This document shows positions 1-7,024 of a DNA stretch of 11,288 nt, piece by piece (position 1 is the stretch's first letter; the number at the start of each line of letters is the position of its first letter). A program made the position numbers and the translations under genes. This DNA is from Treponema sp. UBA1798 (lineage in GTDB: Bacteria > Spirochaetota > Spirochaetia > Treponematales > Treponemataceae), in NCBI GenBank assembly GCA_002319875.1, contig DCFS01000033.1, positions 1 through 11,288 on the forward strand, read 5' to 3'. Under the pieces are notes generated by a model, which did no database searches, was not told where the DNA came from, and saw only the letters and a list, made by a program, of their open reading frames with translations.

Positions 1-1
1 G

Positions 2-223
2 AATTTGATAAATGTTGTTCCTGTTATTTCTGTTGATCAGAAACGAATAGTATCCGCGTTAAGCAATAAGAATTTTTTTGATTTTGAGGACTGTCTGCAG
101 ACAGAATGTGCCTCTTCTTTTTCCGCCGACTATATAGTCACTAGAAATATAAATGATTTTTCACAAAGCTCTGTACCACCGGTATCACCGCAGGATTTTC
201 TTAATCTCATTGCGAATCAGTAA
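2..223 (+). CDS. PIN-domain protein, C-terminal fragment (5' end outside window)
   Basis: The reading frame is open from base 2, so this is the tail of a longer gene. About 73 residues are visible. The pattern DFEDCLQ, then ADYIVTRNINDF, then a Pro-rich stretch and SPQDFL is the typical C-terminal half of small PIN-domain RNases, usually about 130-140 residues long. The acidic residues of DFED and the Asp in the TRNxxDF motif belong to the family's metal-binding cluster. In such proteins the PIN domain cleaves RNA and is often the toxin of a VapBC-like toxin-antitoxin pair, with the antitoxin gene just upstream. That part lies outside the window, so a toxin role is inference. The TTG at 5-7 is not a credible start because the motif order shows the N-terminal half is missing. 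It ends in TAA and converges with the minus-strand gene ending at 286. Confidence 0.75.
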   Translation, partial: NLINVVPVISVDQKRIVSALSNKNFFDFEDCLQTECASSFSADYIVTRNINDFSQSSVPPVSPQDFLNLIANQ

Positions 224-247
224 AAAATTTATTCTCTACACAGAATA

Positions 248-280
248 TGCGCAGTATGCCCGCATGCAGCGTACTGCGCA
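248..280. terminator. Hairpin between convergent genes, possible weak bidirectional terminator
   Basis: Bases 248-259 pair with 269-280, giving a 12-bp stem (one G-T wobble) closed by a 9-base loop. It sits exactly between the stop of the PIN gene (223) and the stop of the GyrI-like gene (286). There is only a short T-rich stretch on the right (TTTT at 284-287) and no clean T tract on the left, so it is not a textbook intrinsic terminator. Confidence 0.45.
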
Positions 281-285
281 GGATT

Positions 286-741
286 TTACAGAAGACTGAT
301 ATATATGAATATTTCGGCATGATCCATGTCGCTGTTCCGGTATTCCTCAAAGTCACAGGTAAAGGCGCGCGGCAGTTTCATTGCCCATAGCTGCTGCCAG
401 AATCCGGCTACAGCTGTATGGACGTTTCCCCTGACCGTAAACCGGGCATATTTCCCGGCCGGCAGTTTTCTTAGCACCAGCGGAGCAGAAACAGCGGTTT
501 TCTCATTAACTTCACAGCCGACGATCGCGCTGTAATCGTCTTTCTCCGTTCCTTCATAATCGGTATAGATTCCGAGCGTAAACGCACTTTTCCTGCCGGT
601 TATCGTTCCACCGACGTCCGGACGGAAGAACTGCTCCCACAATCCGCCGATGACAGCCGTCATGGCAGGATCGCTGTTATTGGTCCGTGCCATAACTCCT
701 GCTACCGTTTTTTCTTCAAGGCTGATGATTTCATATTCCAT
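286..741 (-). CDS. GyrI-like / AraC effector-binding domain protein
   Basis: A stand-alone small-molecule-binding domain of 151 residues. It begins MEYEIISLEEKTVAGV and contains the pattern LWEQFF, then GIYTDYEG and LPAGKYARFTVRG, typical of the GyrI-like (SOUL/AraC effector-binding) fold. Family members bind hydrophobic or cationic ligands, either alone or fused to a DNA-binding domain. No helix-turn-helix or membrane segment is present, so it is probably a cytoplasmic ligand binder. The start is set at 741 because a GGAGG (750-754 on the complement) lies 8 bases upstream. A longer reading from a GTG at 804 would overlap the WYL gene's stop but adds 21 residues that do not look like the family. 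It lies 59 bases downstream of the WYL regulator on the same strand, a pairing seen in other bacteria, so it may modulate that regulator or share its regulon. The ligand is unknown. Confidence 0.85.
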   Translation of the reverse strand: MEYEIISLEEKTVAGVMARTNNSDPAMTAVIGGLWEQFFRPDVGGTITGRKSAFTLGIYTDYEGTEKDDYSAIVGCEVNEKTAVSAPLVLRKLPAGKYARFTVRGNVHTAVAGFWQQLWAMKLPRAFTCDFEEYRNSDMDHAEIFIYISLL

Positions 742-742
742 A

Positions 743-771
743 CTGTATACCTCCGTATCTGATGTATACAG
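743..771 (-). promoter_or_regulatory. Inverted repeat enclosing the ribosome-binding site of the GyrI-like gene
   Basis: CTGTATAC at 743-750 is mirrored perfectly by GTATACAG at 764-771, with 13 bases between. The arm centres are 21 bp apart, about two helical turns. In the mRNA the second arm ends one base before the ATG, and the Shine-Dalgarno GGAGG falls in the loop and the base of that arm. It could be a protein operator or an RNA hairpin affecting initiation. The symmetry is directly visible; the role is inference. Confidence 0.45.
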
Positions 772-800
772 CATACTGCACCTATCATGACACCTGTATG

Positions 801-1697
801 TCACGACCGGTATTTTTCTGCCATTTTATGAAGGAGCCTGCCGTATTCCATCCGGAGTTCCTGCGGGTCGGTCAGTTCGGCGGCACTGCCAAAGCTTAAA
901 AGAAATCCGAACAGGTTGTTCTTGTCGGCAAATCCGGAGCGGAACAGCAGTCTGCCGTCGGGCTCCGTACTGAAACTTTCCGGGCCGAACTGTTCTATCA
1001 GCCGCCATTTTTCGGAAGCGTCAAAAACAACTGCTGCCTGAATGGTTTCCGGGAATGCAGCCATACTGTCACTGTCAAGCGGCGGAACGGTTCGTGGTGT
1101 AAAACGTTTTTCCGTCTGCTGCATATCCTGAATACGGTTGAGTTTGAACAGGCGGAAGTCGTTACGGGACGTACAGTATGCCCGGAGGTACCATGATGCC
1201 CACCGGAAAACGACGCTGTACGGCTCTACAACCCGGACACTTTCGCGGCCGGGTGCATAGTAGGTGAACGAAAGAAATTCTTCTGCTTCGATAGCTGTAA
1301 GGATCTGCGAGATTTTTGGGACAAGTGAATCTTTGTACCACGATCCCAGGTCTATATCCATGTACCGGGGAGGTTGTTCCGTAACAGAAAGTTTACCCAT
1401 CAACTGCCGGTATTTTTTAGTGCCGCATACACTGTCCAGGCTCTTTAACCCGGTAAAAATTGCCTGCATATCCGCTTTTGTCAGCAGCGTCCGGTCTATT
1501 TTATACCCGTCCATGATGGAGACGCCGCCGTTCTGCCCCGATACCGTACATACGGGAATTCCCGCCATACACAAAGTCTGTATATCCCGGCTCACAGTTC
1601 TGCGCGACACTTCAAACTGTTCGGACAGCGTCCTGATGGTACACTTTTCGTGCTGAAGGAGGAGCGACAATATTCCAATAAGCCTGTCTGCTTTCAT
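801..1697 (-). CDS. WYL-domain transcriptional regulator (YafY/DeoR-like winged helix)
   Basis: A 298-residue regulator. Residues 1-60 form an N-terminal winged helix-turn-helix, with MKADRLIGILSLLLQ as its first helix, SRRTVSRDIQTL (31-42) as the recognition helix, and a wing ending GGVSIMDGY. The WYL domain occupies about 140-215, with YYAPGRE, VEPYSVVFR and the signature ASWYLRAY (167-174), then FRLFKLNRI. A C-terminal extension follows to 298. Length and layout match the YafY-type WYL regulators, which bind ligands or nucleic acid through the WYL domain and usually repress or activate adjacent genes. The ATG at 1697 gives a complete N-terminal helix but has only a weak upstream GG-containing site. 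It is followed 59 bases downstream by the GyrI-like gene and is divergent from the membrane acyltransferase, so either or both are candidate targets. The ligand cannot be told from the sequence. Confidence 0.9.
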   Translation of the reverse strand: MKADRLIGILSLLLQHEKCTIRTLSEQFEVSRRTVSRDIQTLCMAGIPVCTVSGQNGGVSIMDGYKIDRTLLTKADMQAIFTGLKSLDSVCGTKKYRQLMGKLSVTEQPPRYMDIDLGSWYKDSLVPKISQILTAIEAEEFLSFTYYAPGRESVRVVEPYSVVFRWASWYLRAYCTSRNDFRLFKLNRIQDMQQTEKRFTPRTVPPLDSDSMAAFPETIQAAVVFDASEKWRLIEQFGPESFSTEPDGRLLFRSGFADKNNLFGFLLSFGSAAELTDPQELRMEYGRLLHKMAEKYRS

Positions 1698-1706
1698 TAT
1701 GCCGGT

Positions 1707-1736
1707 AGTGTATCAGTAATATGCCGTTACAAACAA
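1707..1736 (-). promoter_or_regulatory. Candidate promoter of the WYL regulator gene
   Basis: On the minus strand TTGTTT (1731-1736) is followed after 18 bases by TACACT (1707-1712), about 10 bases before the ATG at 1697. That leaves almost no leader, so the assignment is tentative. Confidence 0.25.
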
Positions 1737-1776
1737 GAGAATCCGGTCCGGGGCTGGTAAAAAAACGGGAGTGAAG

Positions 1777-1782
1777 TATAAT
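1777..1782 (+). promoter_or_regulatory. Candidate -10 element upstream of the acyltransferase
   Basis: A perfect TATAAT lies 38 bases before the GTG start. No good -35 is seen at 16-18 bases upstream (CTGGTA region), so the promoter may need an activator, perhaps the divergent WYL regulator. That last point is inference. Confidence 0.35.
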
Positions 1783-1820
1783 TATATCTGAATTTACTAT
1801 CATACTAAGGGGGATTAAAA

Positions 1821-3044
1821 GTGTCATATGGCGTATATGCGCTGGTTCTGGTGCTCATCCTGTGGGGAGTAAAATTTGCAGGAAAAGGACAGTTTAATAA
1901 TGACTTTATGTCTCTTGAAGTAACGAAGTGCCTGCAGGGAATATGTTCGGTTTGTATTATCTGCCATCATATGTCCCAGACAGGTGCTTTTCAAAAGGCA
2001 GGTGAACTTTCGTTATTCAGGGATATGGGAGTATGCTTTGTGGGCATCTTTTTTTTCTGTTCAGGATACGGACTTATAAAAAGTATGCAGACAAAACCCG
2101 CATACATGGATACGTTCCTTAAAAAACGGCTGCCTGCAGTCCTGGTTCCTTTCTATACTATGACGGCAGCTTTTGCCGTTTACGACATCGTTGTAGGAAC
2201 CCGTATGAGCGCAGTTCAATGGATCCTTTCATTATCCGGTTTGATTCTGATAAACAGTCACGCCTGGTATATTATTGAAATTGTACTGCTGTATCTTGTC
2301 TTTTATTTTTCTTTTACACGGATCAGATCAGAAAAAAAAGCTTTTTTCATTATAGGAATTTTTATTCTTGTACAGATGATTCTGGGCGTGATCTGGGGAC
2401 ACCTTGCATGGTGGGCAGGTAAGCCTTTCTGGTGGCAGGCACCGGACGGTTTTTCTACTGCAAAATGGTGGATGATGCCAAGCACCTTGTGGTTCCAGGG
2501 TGAATGGTGGATAAATTCAACGCCATTATTTTTTCTGGGTTTGCTCTTTGCGCGTTTTGAACAGCCTGTTCTGGTATGGCTTAAACAGAAATACTGGATC
2601 AAGTTAATTGTACTGGCCATTGTGGTGATTGTTACTGAAATTCTTTCAACAAAGGCTTTGAATGAATTGTCGTACTGGTCGGAATTTGGTCCGGAACAAA
2701 GCCTTGGAATCGGAAAAAAGTACATATGCCTTATTGTGCAGACTGTTTTTGTTACTGCCTTTGTGTGCTTTGTGTTCATGGTTATGATGAAAATGCGTTC
2801 TGTAAATCCGGTAACAAAATTTCTGGGCAAAATAGTCCTTGAAATATATTTGATGCATAATCTGCTGCTGATGCGTTTTGGTTTTATGATCGGCAGTGCA
2901 CCGGGGGCTTCTCCTGTTGTTGCGGATAACAGATCAAATCTGATACTGTTTGCAGCGATTGTTGTCTGCGGCGCGGTGTTGCTTGGTACGATTTTTAATT
3001 TTCTTAATCATAAACTTATTAAACTTGTTACGGACCGGAAATAA
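1821..3044 (+). CDS. Membrane acyltransferase, acyltransferase-3 family
   Basis: A 407-residue, strongly hydrophobic protein with about ten predicted membrane segments, the usual size for acyltransferase-3 family members, which transfer acyl groups to carbohydrates or other envelope molecules. The N-terminal part fits the family: SLEVTKCLQGICSVCIICHH with the His pair at 49-50, then FVGIFFFCSGYGL (73-85), and a basic stretch FLKKRLPAVLVPF before the next segment. A C-terminal GKIVLEIYLMHNLLL also fits the family. The start is GTG, supported by AAGGGGG at 1807-1813, 7 bases upstream. Residues 192-230 form a loop with ten tryptophans, several in WW pairs, which may face the sugar substrate. It stands alone, divergent from the WYL regulator. 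The acceptor molecule is unknown, and the local context offers no capsule or LPS cluster to suggest one. Confidence 0.85.
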   Translation: MSYGVYALVLVLILWGVKFAGKGQFNNDFMSLEVTKCLQGICSVCIICHHMSQTGAFQKAGELSLFRDMGVCFVGIFFFCSGYGLIKSMQTKPAYMDTFLKKRLPAVLVPFYTMTAAFAVYDIVVGTRMSAVQWILSLSGLILINSHAWYIIEIVLLYLVFYFSFTRIRSEKKAFFIIGIFILVQMILGVIWGHLAWWAGKPFWWQAPDGFSTAKWWMMPSTLWFQGEWWINSTPLFFLGLLFARFEQPVLVWLKQKYWIKLIVLAIVVIVTEILSTKALNELSYWSEFGPEQSLGIGKKYICLIVQTVFVTAFVCFVFMVMMKMRSVNPVTKFLGKIVLEIYLMHNLLLMRFGFMIGSAPGASPVVADNRSNLILFAAIVVCGAVLLGTIFNFLNHKLIKLVTDRK

Positions 3045-3055
3045 TGCACGTGTAT

Positions 3056-3079
3056 GTGCGCGGCAGTTCTGCAGCGCAC
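3056..3079 (+). terminator. Hairpin just after the acyltransferase gene
   Basis: GTGCGC (3056-3061) pairs with GCGCAC (3074-3079). Inside, after a G-A mismatch, GCA pairs with TGC around a 4-base loop. It begins 12 bases after the stop codon but has no T tract, so termination is only a possibility. Confidence 0.3.
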
Positions 3080-3106
3080 GGTATCCGGGGGTAAACTCTG
3101 ATAGAA

Positions 3107-3138
3107 TTACGGTGTACGGCATGGCCCGTACGCCGTAA
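3107..3138. terminator. Strong 13-bp hairpin between convergent genes
   Basis: Bases 3107-3119 pair with 3126-3138 along 13 positions (one T-G wobble) with a 6-base loop, CATGGC. It lies between the acyltransferase stop (3044) and the small minus-strand gene ending at 3201. No T tract follows on either strand, so it could be an mRNA-end stabiliser or a factor-dependent terminator rather than an intrinsic one. Confidence 0.4.
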
Positions 3139-3200
3139 CTTACAGCGGGCTGCCATGTTATTTTATGAACTGGGCAAAGACAGATGCGCCTATATTTTCA

Positions 3201-3479
3201 TTAGCCAGGAAATAAACATAATAACTGCCTATGCGGAGAATACCAGGCAATTTTCATACCTCCTGATGCAGCGTATTTAAACAAGGTATGAGCATTGTGA
3301 GAAAGCAGTTCATTATAAAGCCATGTATATGACGGTAAAACACATCTGGCTGAATCAAAACCGCCGGTTTGGCGGGGGCGTTCAAAATGGACTTCAATGT
3401 ACTTTTCTCCATTTTTTTCTCTGAGCTCAGAATGGACGATTTCTGTTTCATCAGCAAGAGTTATGTATGGATACATCAT
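3201..3479 (-). CDS. Small protein of unknown function (92 aa)
   Basis: I do not recognise a named family with certainty. The protein starts MMYPYITLADETEIVHSEL and carries IEVHFERP, GFDSARCVLPSY and a YNELLSHNAHTLFKYA helix. It reads like a compact alpha/beta protein with no signal peptide or membrane segment, and the patterns recall short uncharacterised bacterial proteins that also have HFERP and GFDSARC-like stretches. The start is well supported: AAGGAGG (3487-3493 on the complement) lies 7 bases before the first of two adjacent ATG codons. A candidate promoter is found upstream. It is divergent from the lipoprotein gene, with 278 bases between them. It could be a housekeeping accessory or the remnant of a toxin-antitoxin or mobile cassette; nothing here decides. 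Confidence 0.7.
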   Translation of the reverse strand: MMYPYITLADETEIVHSELREKNGEKYIEVHFERPRQTGGFDSARCVLPSYTWLYNELLSHNAHTLFKYAASGGMKIAWYSPHRQLLCLFPG

Positions 3480-3505
3480 AATTCAGCCTCCTTCTACTAT
3501 TACTA

Positions 3506-3533
3506 CTTATATAAATAAAGAAAAAACAAACAA
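3506..3533 (-). promoter_or_regulatory. Candidate promoter of the 92-aa gene
   Basis: On the minus strand TTGTTT (3528-3533) and TATAAG (3506-3511) are separated by 16 bases, placing the transcription start about 20 bases before the start codon and just ahead of the AAGGAGG ribosome-binding site. The surrounding sequence is AT-rich, so chance matches are possible. Confidence 0.4.
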
Positions 3534-3645
3534 GATTCGATATTGCGGAGGGTAAGGATATGGTTCGTATTTGTATGGTCGTGATACTTTTTTTACAGGA
3601 TAGGTAAATCTGTTGGTTTTCTGTATGCTTAAAGTGGAATTTGTG

Positions 3646-3690
3646 ATATTGTTTAAGACAATATGTACATTTATATAATTTATGTACATT
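3646..3690 (+). promoter_or_regulatory. Operator-rich candidate promoter upstream of the lipoprotein gene
   Basis: TATAAT (3674-3679) is placed between two identical ATGTACAT palindromes (3663-3670 and 3682-3689) whose centres are 19 bp apart. Each is part of a repeated TATGTACATT (3662-3671, 3681-3690). A perfect inverted repeat, ATATTGT (3646-3652) and ACAATAT (3658-3664), overlaps a possible -35 TTGTTT (3649-3654). The -35/-10 spacing of 19 is longer than ideal. The rest of the 3480-3757 gap is AT-rich with no gene. A second TATAAT is at 3729-3734, closer to the gene. Confidence 0.45.
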
Positions 3691-3757
3691 GAAAAAGCTG
3701 GTATTATGATTGTATATCAGTATACAGTTATAATTTAAATTTATTACAGGAGAATTT

Positions 3758-4750
3758 ATGAAAAAGCTGTTTGGATTACCTTTACTCGCACTGACTGCGC
3801 TTCTTGCCGCAGGATGCGCAACAACAGTTCCCGTTACGGTTACACGCCCGGCTGAGCTGGATCTGCGCGGAGCAAAATCCCTTTCTGTGCTTCCGTTCCG
3901 CCTTTCTACCGCAAAGGATGAATCCGGCAATGACAACAAGGGCACTACTATAATTATTGACATAGGCCGGTTCTTTGACAGGCTTGCTGGTGATAATCCG
4001 GAAGAGGTACGGGCTGCAAATTTTCTGACGGATCAGCTCACGCAGAAACTTACAGATTCACAGTATGTGCAGCTGGTTAATTCTACAGCCGTTCAAACGG
4101 CATTGAAAAACGGAACAGCAGTTCCGGCAGACGTATATCTGACAGGTAAGTTTACTCTTTTTGATTCACATATAGAAACGATCGACAGGACAGAAACGGA
4201 TTCCGACGGCAATAAATATACTCAAAGATATAATAAGAAAGCTGTTGCTGCATCGATCACGTATCAGATTGTAGACACAAAAACGAATCAGATCATTGCC
4301 TATAAATCGACAGATATCAAAAGACTTTCTGATGAAAGAAAAGACATCCGTCAGCTTCCGAAAGATTTTGACGTTATCCGCCCTGATCTTGAACGGCTAA
4401 GCGATCAGATCATGAAAGAACTTCAGCCATATAAGGAGTTAGTGTACGTTTCGCTTATGTCGGATAAGACAAAAGATCCGGATATGAAGATTGCGGATCA
4501 AATGGCTAAAAACGGACTGATTTCACAGAGTGAAGAGAAATTCATGTCGATTTATACAGAAAAAAATTATTTTGTTGCCGGCTATAATGCTGCCAAACTG
4601 CTTCAGGTTCAGGGGGAGTTATATAAAGCACGTGATCTGATGCAGACCCTTGTGGATAAGTTCGGCGAGAAAAACGCCATGACTGGATTAAATAATATTA
4701 ATTATGAGATTGCACAGGCGGAAAAGCTTCAGAAACAGACCGCTAAATAA
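3758..4750 (+). CDS. CsgG-like lipoprotein
   Basis: A 330-residue protein with a clear lipoprotein signal: a positively charged start MKKL, a hydrophobic stretch, and the lipobox LAAGC with the acylated Cys at residue 20. The mature part opens with PVTVTRPAELDLRGAKSLSVLPF. This resembles the N-terminal strand of CsgG-type periplasmic domains, which form oligomeric complexes at the outer membrane or help assemble envelope structures. The middle (about 90-220) continues the mixed alpha/beta domain with VYLTGKFTLFDSH and ITYQIVDTKTNQIIAYKS. The C-terminal 90 residues (EEKFMSIYTEKNYFVAGYNAAKLLQVQGEL and on) are helical and TPR-like. The start is supported by AGGAG (3748-3752), 5 bases before ATG. 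It is a single gene with its own promoter region and a terminator. The exact role is unknown; curli export is unlikely since no curli genes are nearby. Confidence 0.75.
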   Translation: MKKLFGLPLLALTALLAAGCATTVPVTVTRPAELDLRGAKSLSVLPFRLSTAKDESGNDNKGTTIIIDIGRFFDRLAGDNPEEVRAANFLTDQLTQKLTDSQYVQLVNSTAVQTALKNGTAVPADVYLTGKFTLFDSHIETIDRTETDSDGNKYTQRYNKKAVAASITYQIVDTKTNQIIAYKSTDIKRLSDERKDIRQLPKDFDVIRPDLERLSDQIMKELQPYKELVYVSLMSDKTKDPDMKIADQMAKNGLISQSEEKFMSIYTEKNYFVAGYNAAKLLQVQGELYKARDLMQTLVDKFGEKNAMTGLNNINYEIAQAEKLQKQTAK

Positions 4751-4779
4751 CAATTTCGGCGTATTCGTACGTGTTCATG

Positions 4780-4812
4780 AAAAAGTCCGGTAAAAGCTGC
4801 CGGACTTTTTTT
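4780..4812. terminator. Bidirectional intrinsic terminator
   Basis: AAAAAGTCCGG (4780-4790) pairs perfectly with CCGGACTTTTT (4800-4810) around a 9-base loop. The T run continues to 4812, and the mirrored A run gives a T tract for the other strand. It lies 29 bases after the lipoprotein stop and just beyond the stop of the converging chemoreceptor gene, so it can serve both. Confidence 0.92.
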
Positions 4813-4817
4813 ATACT

Positions 4818-6917
4818 TTATACAGTGAACTGATCTATCTGGCCGCCGATAAGTTCGATGGCGTCTCCGGCACGTTTTGTTATGCTGCCAAGCGCACTGC
4901 CTGTTTCGCCTATCTTTTTTGCTCCTGTCTCCATTTCATTTACTTTTTCTTTCATAGATGCGGTCGCATTCTGTAACTTCTTCATATCGTCAAGAATAGT
5001 TTTCTGTCCTGCGCTCATTTCTGTTGATGCATTCCGTACTTCTGCGGTGCTGTCATTCATCAGCTGCAACGATTCACCTATCTGTTTTGAACCGGTCAGC
5101 TGTTCTTCCATTGCGCCCTTTATCTGCGTTACGAGCATATTTGTCTGTTCTATACTTTCTGATACCAGATTAAACGTTCTTGCTGTGTCTGCAGAGGACG
5201 ATACTACTGTTCCGATTGATCCCTGGATTTTTTTTAGTTCTTCCTTGATCTTTCTTGATTCTGCAGAAGATGTCTCTGCAAGTTTTCTGATTTCGTCAGC
5301 CACCACACTGAATCCTTTTCCTGCATCTCCTGCATGCGCTGCTTCAATAGCAGCGTTCATGGACAAAAGATTCGTCTGGCCTGCTATGCTGGCAATAGCA
5401 GCGTTTGCGTCTTCAAGCATTTGCGACTGACTTGAAATTTGTTTGATTTGTTCAAATACGCGGTTCTGTTTTGTCATACCGTCGTTTGAACGGGTTTCAA
5501 GCGCAGAGAACGAGTGTGCCATCTGTTCTACGGTCTTGTTTACACTTCCGATATTACCGATCATTTCTTCGACAGCCGCGGATGCCTCGGTGATTCCGCT
5601 TGCATGGTTTTCAATCATTTTTTCAAGAGACACGATGTTCTGTGATATTTCGGAAAGGGCACCTGCCGTTTCTTCAACCCCTGCCGACTGAGTAACTATT
5701 TCTGATTTTACACCGTCAATGTCCGACAAAATCTGCGTTATAGCTGCCGATGTATCTTCTACACCTGATCTGAGCATATCACCGCCTGATGCAAGTTCGT
5801 CTTTTGATTTTTTCATTACTGTCATAATGTTCTGCATCTTTTCAATGAATGTATTGAACCCGTGAACGACCGAACCGATTTCATCGTTTTTAGTGTTATC
5901 AAGACGGCGGGACAGATCCGCTTTGCCGGACGCAATATCCGTAATTGTTTTTTGGACATTCTTCAGGGGGTTCAGGATCCTTCTGACTGTTAGTGCGGTA
6001 ATGGTGGTAAGAATAATGATAGACAACATGAAAAGGACCGCCATTGTTTTTGTTAACGTGTCGGCAGTTGCATTTATTTCCGATGCGGGAAGAACGGCTG
6101 TCACCGACCACGTTGTATTTTTTACCGGACCGTAGAACGCATAGGAGCCGTCTGAAAAACGTCCTGTTCCTGATTCTCTGTTCATCATCCGTTTTACGAT
6201 GGTACGTTTTCCCTCATCGGTACTATTATTCATGTTGGTCATGATTTGTGCTGCATCGGGGTGGGCGATGCAGATTCCTGTTCCGTCAAATATGCTCAGA
6301 TAGCCGTTTTTTCCGACTTTCACGGACCTGGAAAATTCCTGAAGTGTTGAAAGGGAAACAATTCCGCCGAAGAATCCGATTTTCTTATGATTCCTGTCAT
6401 AGGCCGCTGCGGCTATTTCATAGACATACGAATCATCAACCATAGATTGAATCGGATCACTGATAAAGATATCTTTTCCTTCTTTTAGTATGGCTATGAC
6501 ATCATTATCCTGATCGGGAAGGTTTATATCCTGTCCGGTATCGCTGTATGCGGTTTTATCCATATCACAGAAAAAAATACTGCTGAAGTCGGAATGGCGT
6601 TTATCCTTATTATCCCGTATCCAGTTTACAGCACCTGCAGTATCATCGTCGGCAATGTAATCAAGATTTGTATAGGTATGCATTTCACGTATAAGCTGCT
6701 GATTCCATGAATCAATGGAACTTGCATATACCGGTATGGTATTGGACATTGTGTCTGAAAAACTCTGTACGGAACTTTTTTCAACAAGCTGGTACGACAG
6801 AATTCCTAAAGCTATGAACAGTATCATAATAAAAATACCCATCTGTACTGAAAATTGTACAATAATGCTTTTTCGTTTTTGTTCAGATTTTTCCTTACCT
6901 GAAAAGAAATTATTCAT
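4818..6917 (-). CDS. Methyl-accepting chemotaxis protein with dCache sensor
   Basis: A 699-residue inner-membrane chemoreceptor. A basic cytoplasmic start is followed by membrane segment 1 (about 18-44). A periplasmic dCache-type sensor follows (about 45-290), including DLSS-like and GFFGGIVSLSTL strands and the second-module pattern GKNGYLSIFDGTG. Then come membrane segment 2 (about 291-312), a HAMP domain with NPLKNVQKTITDIASGKADL (about 312-365), and a long coiled-coil signalling domain. The conserved hairpin tip, which contacts CheA and CheW, is at about 505-550, with IAGQTNLLSMNAAIEAAHAG and then GFSVVADEIRKLAETS. It would sense small solutes, probably amino or organic acids or sugars as in other dCache receptors, and modulate CheA to steer motility; the ligand is unknown. 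No CheB/CheR-tethering pentapeptide is seen at the C-terminus. The start has GGAG (6927-6930 on the complement) 9 bases upstream. It is a single gene. Confidence 0.95.
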   Translation of the reverse strand: MNNFFSGKEKSEQKRKSIIVQFSVQMGIFIMILFIALGILSYQLVEKSSVQSFSDTMSNTIPVYASSIDSWNQQLIREMHTYTNLDYIADDDTAGAVNWIRDNKDKRHSDFSSIFFCDMDKTAYSDTGQDINLPDQDNDVIAILKEGKDIFISDPIQSMVDDSYVYEIAAAAYDRNHKKIGFFGGIVSLSTLQEFSRSVKVGKNGYLSIFDGTGICIAHPDAAQIMTNMNNSTDEGKRTIVKRMMNRESGTGRFSDGSYAFYGPVKNTTWSVTAVLPASEINATADTLTKTMAVLFMLSIIILTTITALTVRRILNPLKNVQKTITDIASGKADLSRRLDNTKNDEIGSVVHGFNTFIEKMQNIMTVMKKSKDELASGGDMLRSGVEDTSAAITQILSDIDGVKSEIVTQSAGVEETAGALSEISQNIVSLEKMIENHASGITEASAAVEEMIGNIGSVNKTVEQMAHSFSALETRSNDGMTKQNRVFEQIKQISSQSQMLEDANAAIASIAGQTNLLSMNAAIEAAHAGDAGKGFSVVADEIRKLAETSSAESRKIKEELKKIQGSIGTVVSSSADTARTFNLVSESIEQTNMLVTQIKGAMEEQLTGSKQIGESLQLMNDSTAEVRNASTEMSAGQKTILDDMKKLQNATASMKEKVNEMETGAKKIGETGSALGSITKRAGDAIELIGGQIDQFTV

Positions 6918-7024
6918 AAATTACAGCTCCTGATTTTTTTTACTTTATTTTTTTAATTGACAGCAGTATTTACCGTCTGCTTCGGGGACGATGGAAAGGG
7001 GGATGTACCGCTTTCTGCATTTTT

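Noticed and set aside
742..804. GTG start at 804 for the GyrI-like gene, overlapping the WYL stop
   Set aside because: The internal ATG at 741 has a good GGAGG, and the extra 21 residues do not look like the family.
2303..2830. A 175-codon minus-strand ORF inside the acyltransferase
   Set aside because: The plus-strand product has full family features; this one looks like a reverse-complement shadow.
3451..3963. A 170-codon minus-strand ORF across the lipoprotein 5' end and intergenic region
   Set aside because: It overlaps both the lipoprotein signal peptide and the start of the 92-aa gene, is low-complexity, and has no ribosome-binding site or motif.
4858..5430. A 190-codon ORF on the plus strand opposite the chemoreceptor
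   Set aside because: It is a mirror of the coiled-coil coding sequence; the minus-strand protein matches the chemoreceptor family over its full length, and this ORF has no family-like motif.
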